Of a stretch of DNA of 64,000 nucleotides, positions 63,358 through 64,000 are shown one piece after another. The stretch's first letter is position 1, and each line of letters starts with the position of its first letter. The position numbers and the translations under genes were made by a program. Source of the DNA: Tenacibaculum jejuense (lineage in GTDB: Bacteria; Bacteroidota; Bacteroidia; Flavobacteriales; Flavobacteriaceae); assembly GCF_900198195.1 (NCBI RefSeq), contig NZ_LT899436.1, positions 930,001-994,000 on the forward strand, in the 5' to 3' direction. The notes under the pieces are model-generated. The model saw only the letters and a list, made by a program, of their open reading frames with translations. It searched no databases and was not told the DNA's origin.

Positions 63358-63367
63358 CTGAGTTGCG
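63353..63367. promoter_or_regulatory. Candidate Zur-type operator
   Basis: CGCAACT-G-AGTTGCG is a perfect 15-bp palindrome placed over the -33 element of the operon promoter, where a bound repressor would block transcription. Operon content points to Zur; the binding protein is not in the window. Confidence 0.7.
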
Positions 63368-63459
63368 TTATGTTTTCTGGAGTTTGTGTTTGATTGGGTA
63401 AGCTAAATTATTCAAAAGAGTACTATCAAAGAGACAACATGTTTTGAATACAATAAATT

Positions 63460-63639
63460 TTAATCTTTCTTTTGTTCTTGTTTTATGTAATCTTCTCCAT
63501 GAACCATTTTGTCTTCATTATAGATGGCATTAGACATGCCTAACATAAAAGACGTTATTATGAATAGGATTTTTCGCTTTATCCAATACGTGATTCTTTT
63601 CGATTTTACCGAATCGGATTTACTTTTTTGTGTATACAT
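63460..63639 (-). CDS. Small protein with one hydrophobic segment, 59 aa
   Basis: An ATG-initiated frame opening MYTQKSKSDSVKSKR, with a basic N-terminal part, a hydrophobic stretch (about 24-36, KILFIITSFMLGMS) and a charged tail ending in QEQKKD. Not recognised. It could be a small membrane or exported protein. It stands alone: divergent or codirectional partners are more than 70 nt away. Length and codon use are compatible with a real gene but do not prove it. Confidence 0.45.
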   Translation of the reverse strand: MYTQKSKSDSVKSKRITYWIKRKILFIITSFMLGMSNAIYNEDKMVHGEDYIKQEQKKD

Positions 63640-63717
63640 TTTAAATATGATAAATAGTTAAATAGATATTTTATCATTGATGCAATTATTGCATGTATGC
63701 ATAGTTTAAAAGGAAAA

Positions 63718-64000
63718 CTATGCTATGTATAAACTTGAAGTTATGTTACTTTTTGAGTATTTTATTTTGATGAAAGTTAGTTGGGCTAGCCTAACACGTA
63801 TTTTTTGAAATATTTCTGTTTGAGTATAAAGAAGATTAGCAACTTTTTTATGTTGCTTTTTTTGCAGATTAAAAAAAGAAATAATTATAAAGGATATCTT
63901 TTTATTAAGATTTTTAATCCTTTTAGAATACGTATTTTGGTATTTATAATTTAATTCTTCTTGTTTACTAACATAAGATACTTCATAATAATTTGAAATA
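63718..64000 (-). CDS. Partial unknown protein, C-terminal 93 residues
   Basis: An open frame runs from the right edge to a TAG at 63718 without interruption over 93 codons, which is notable in DNA this AT-rich. The visible part is lysine-, glutamine- and asparagine-rich and helical (VSKQEELNYKYQ, FNLQKKQHKKVANLLYTQ). No domain recognised and the start is outside the window. Confidence 0.4.
   Translation of the reverse strand, partial: ISNYYEVSYVSKQEELNYKYQNTYSKRIKNLNKKISFIIISFFNLQKKQHKKVANLLYTQTEIFQKIRVRLAQLTFIKIKYSKSNITSSLYIA

Noticed and set aside
1..64000. CRISPR arrays, insertion sequences, rRNA genes
   Set aside because: No regular spacer-repeat series, transposase frame or rRNA-like stretch was found on either strand.

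Overview
The window is a low-GC, densely coded stretch of chromosome that looks like a marine member of the Flavobacteriaceae (Bacteroidota). The signs are Bacteroidota-type promoters (TTTG about 18 nt upstream of TAnnTTTG), a hybrid one-protein two-component regulator with an AraC-type output domain, tandem DUF3857/transglutaminase-like secreted proteins, short intergenic palindromic repeats of the flavobacterial REP-like kind, and gene content typical of that family. I cannot assign a genus from the sequence alone.

Layout. (1) 1-6.1 kb, minus strand: three tandem DUF3857 proteins (the first runs off the left edge) and an M20 dipeptidase. (2) 6.3-16.6 kb, plus strand: tRNA-Leu(UAG), an orphan hybrid two-component regulator, a candidate small RNA, then comM and the run pabB - alpha/beta hydrolase - tilS - dsbD. 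(3) 16.6-21 kb, minus strand: a NUC1-type nuclease, a thioesterase, an OppC-like permease, an MscS channel and a queuosine-precursor transporter, followed by fabD on the plus strand. (4) 22-32.3 kb: an M16 protease; an AhpD-like protein with its TetR regulator and two matching operators; a DegT aminotransferase with GalE; a penicillin-acylase-like enzyme; an FMN-binding oxidase-like protein with its Rrf2 regulator, again with two matching operators. (5) 32.3-35.9 kb: accessory genes (two small unknowns, an FkbM methyltransferase, a GNAT enzyme).

(6) 36-59.8 kb is the centre of interest: a complete extracellular contractile injection system (eCIS, Afp/PVC/MAC-like). About 18 genes run leftward from a membrane-anchored GH18 protein at 59.8 kb to a terminator near 37.05 kb. 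In transcription order they are GH18, small membrane protein, DUF4255 terminator/cap, unknown 342-aa protein, sheath, two tube proteins, DUF5908 mini-protein, LysM adaptor, VgrG-like spike, gp25, baseplate J, tail fibre, Afp12-like baseplate, tape-measure protein, AAA+ ATPase, DUF4280 PAAR-like tip, and a small membrane protein. Facing the end of this run is a plus-strand gene for a DUF4157 protein with a distinct C-terminal domain, the probable effector; its fold looks to me like an ADP-ribosyltransferase. There are no capsid, portal, terminase, integrase or lysis genes, so this is not a prophage.

(7) 60-63.3 kb, minus strand: a DoxX-like membrane protein, a REP-like repeat, and a probable zinc-starvation operon (DUF1826, a second-type HisI, a COG0523/CobW GTPase) preceded by a perfect 15-bp palindrome lying over the promoter. 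(8) The right edge holds a 59-codon small ORF and the 3' end of an unrecognised gene. No insertion sequence, CRISPR array or rRNA was seen.
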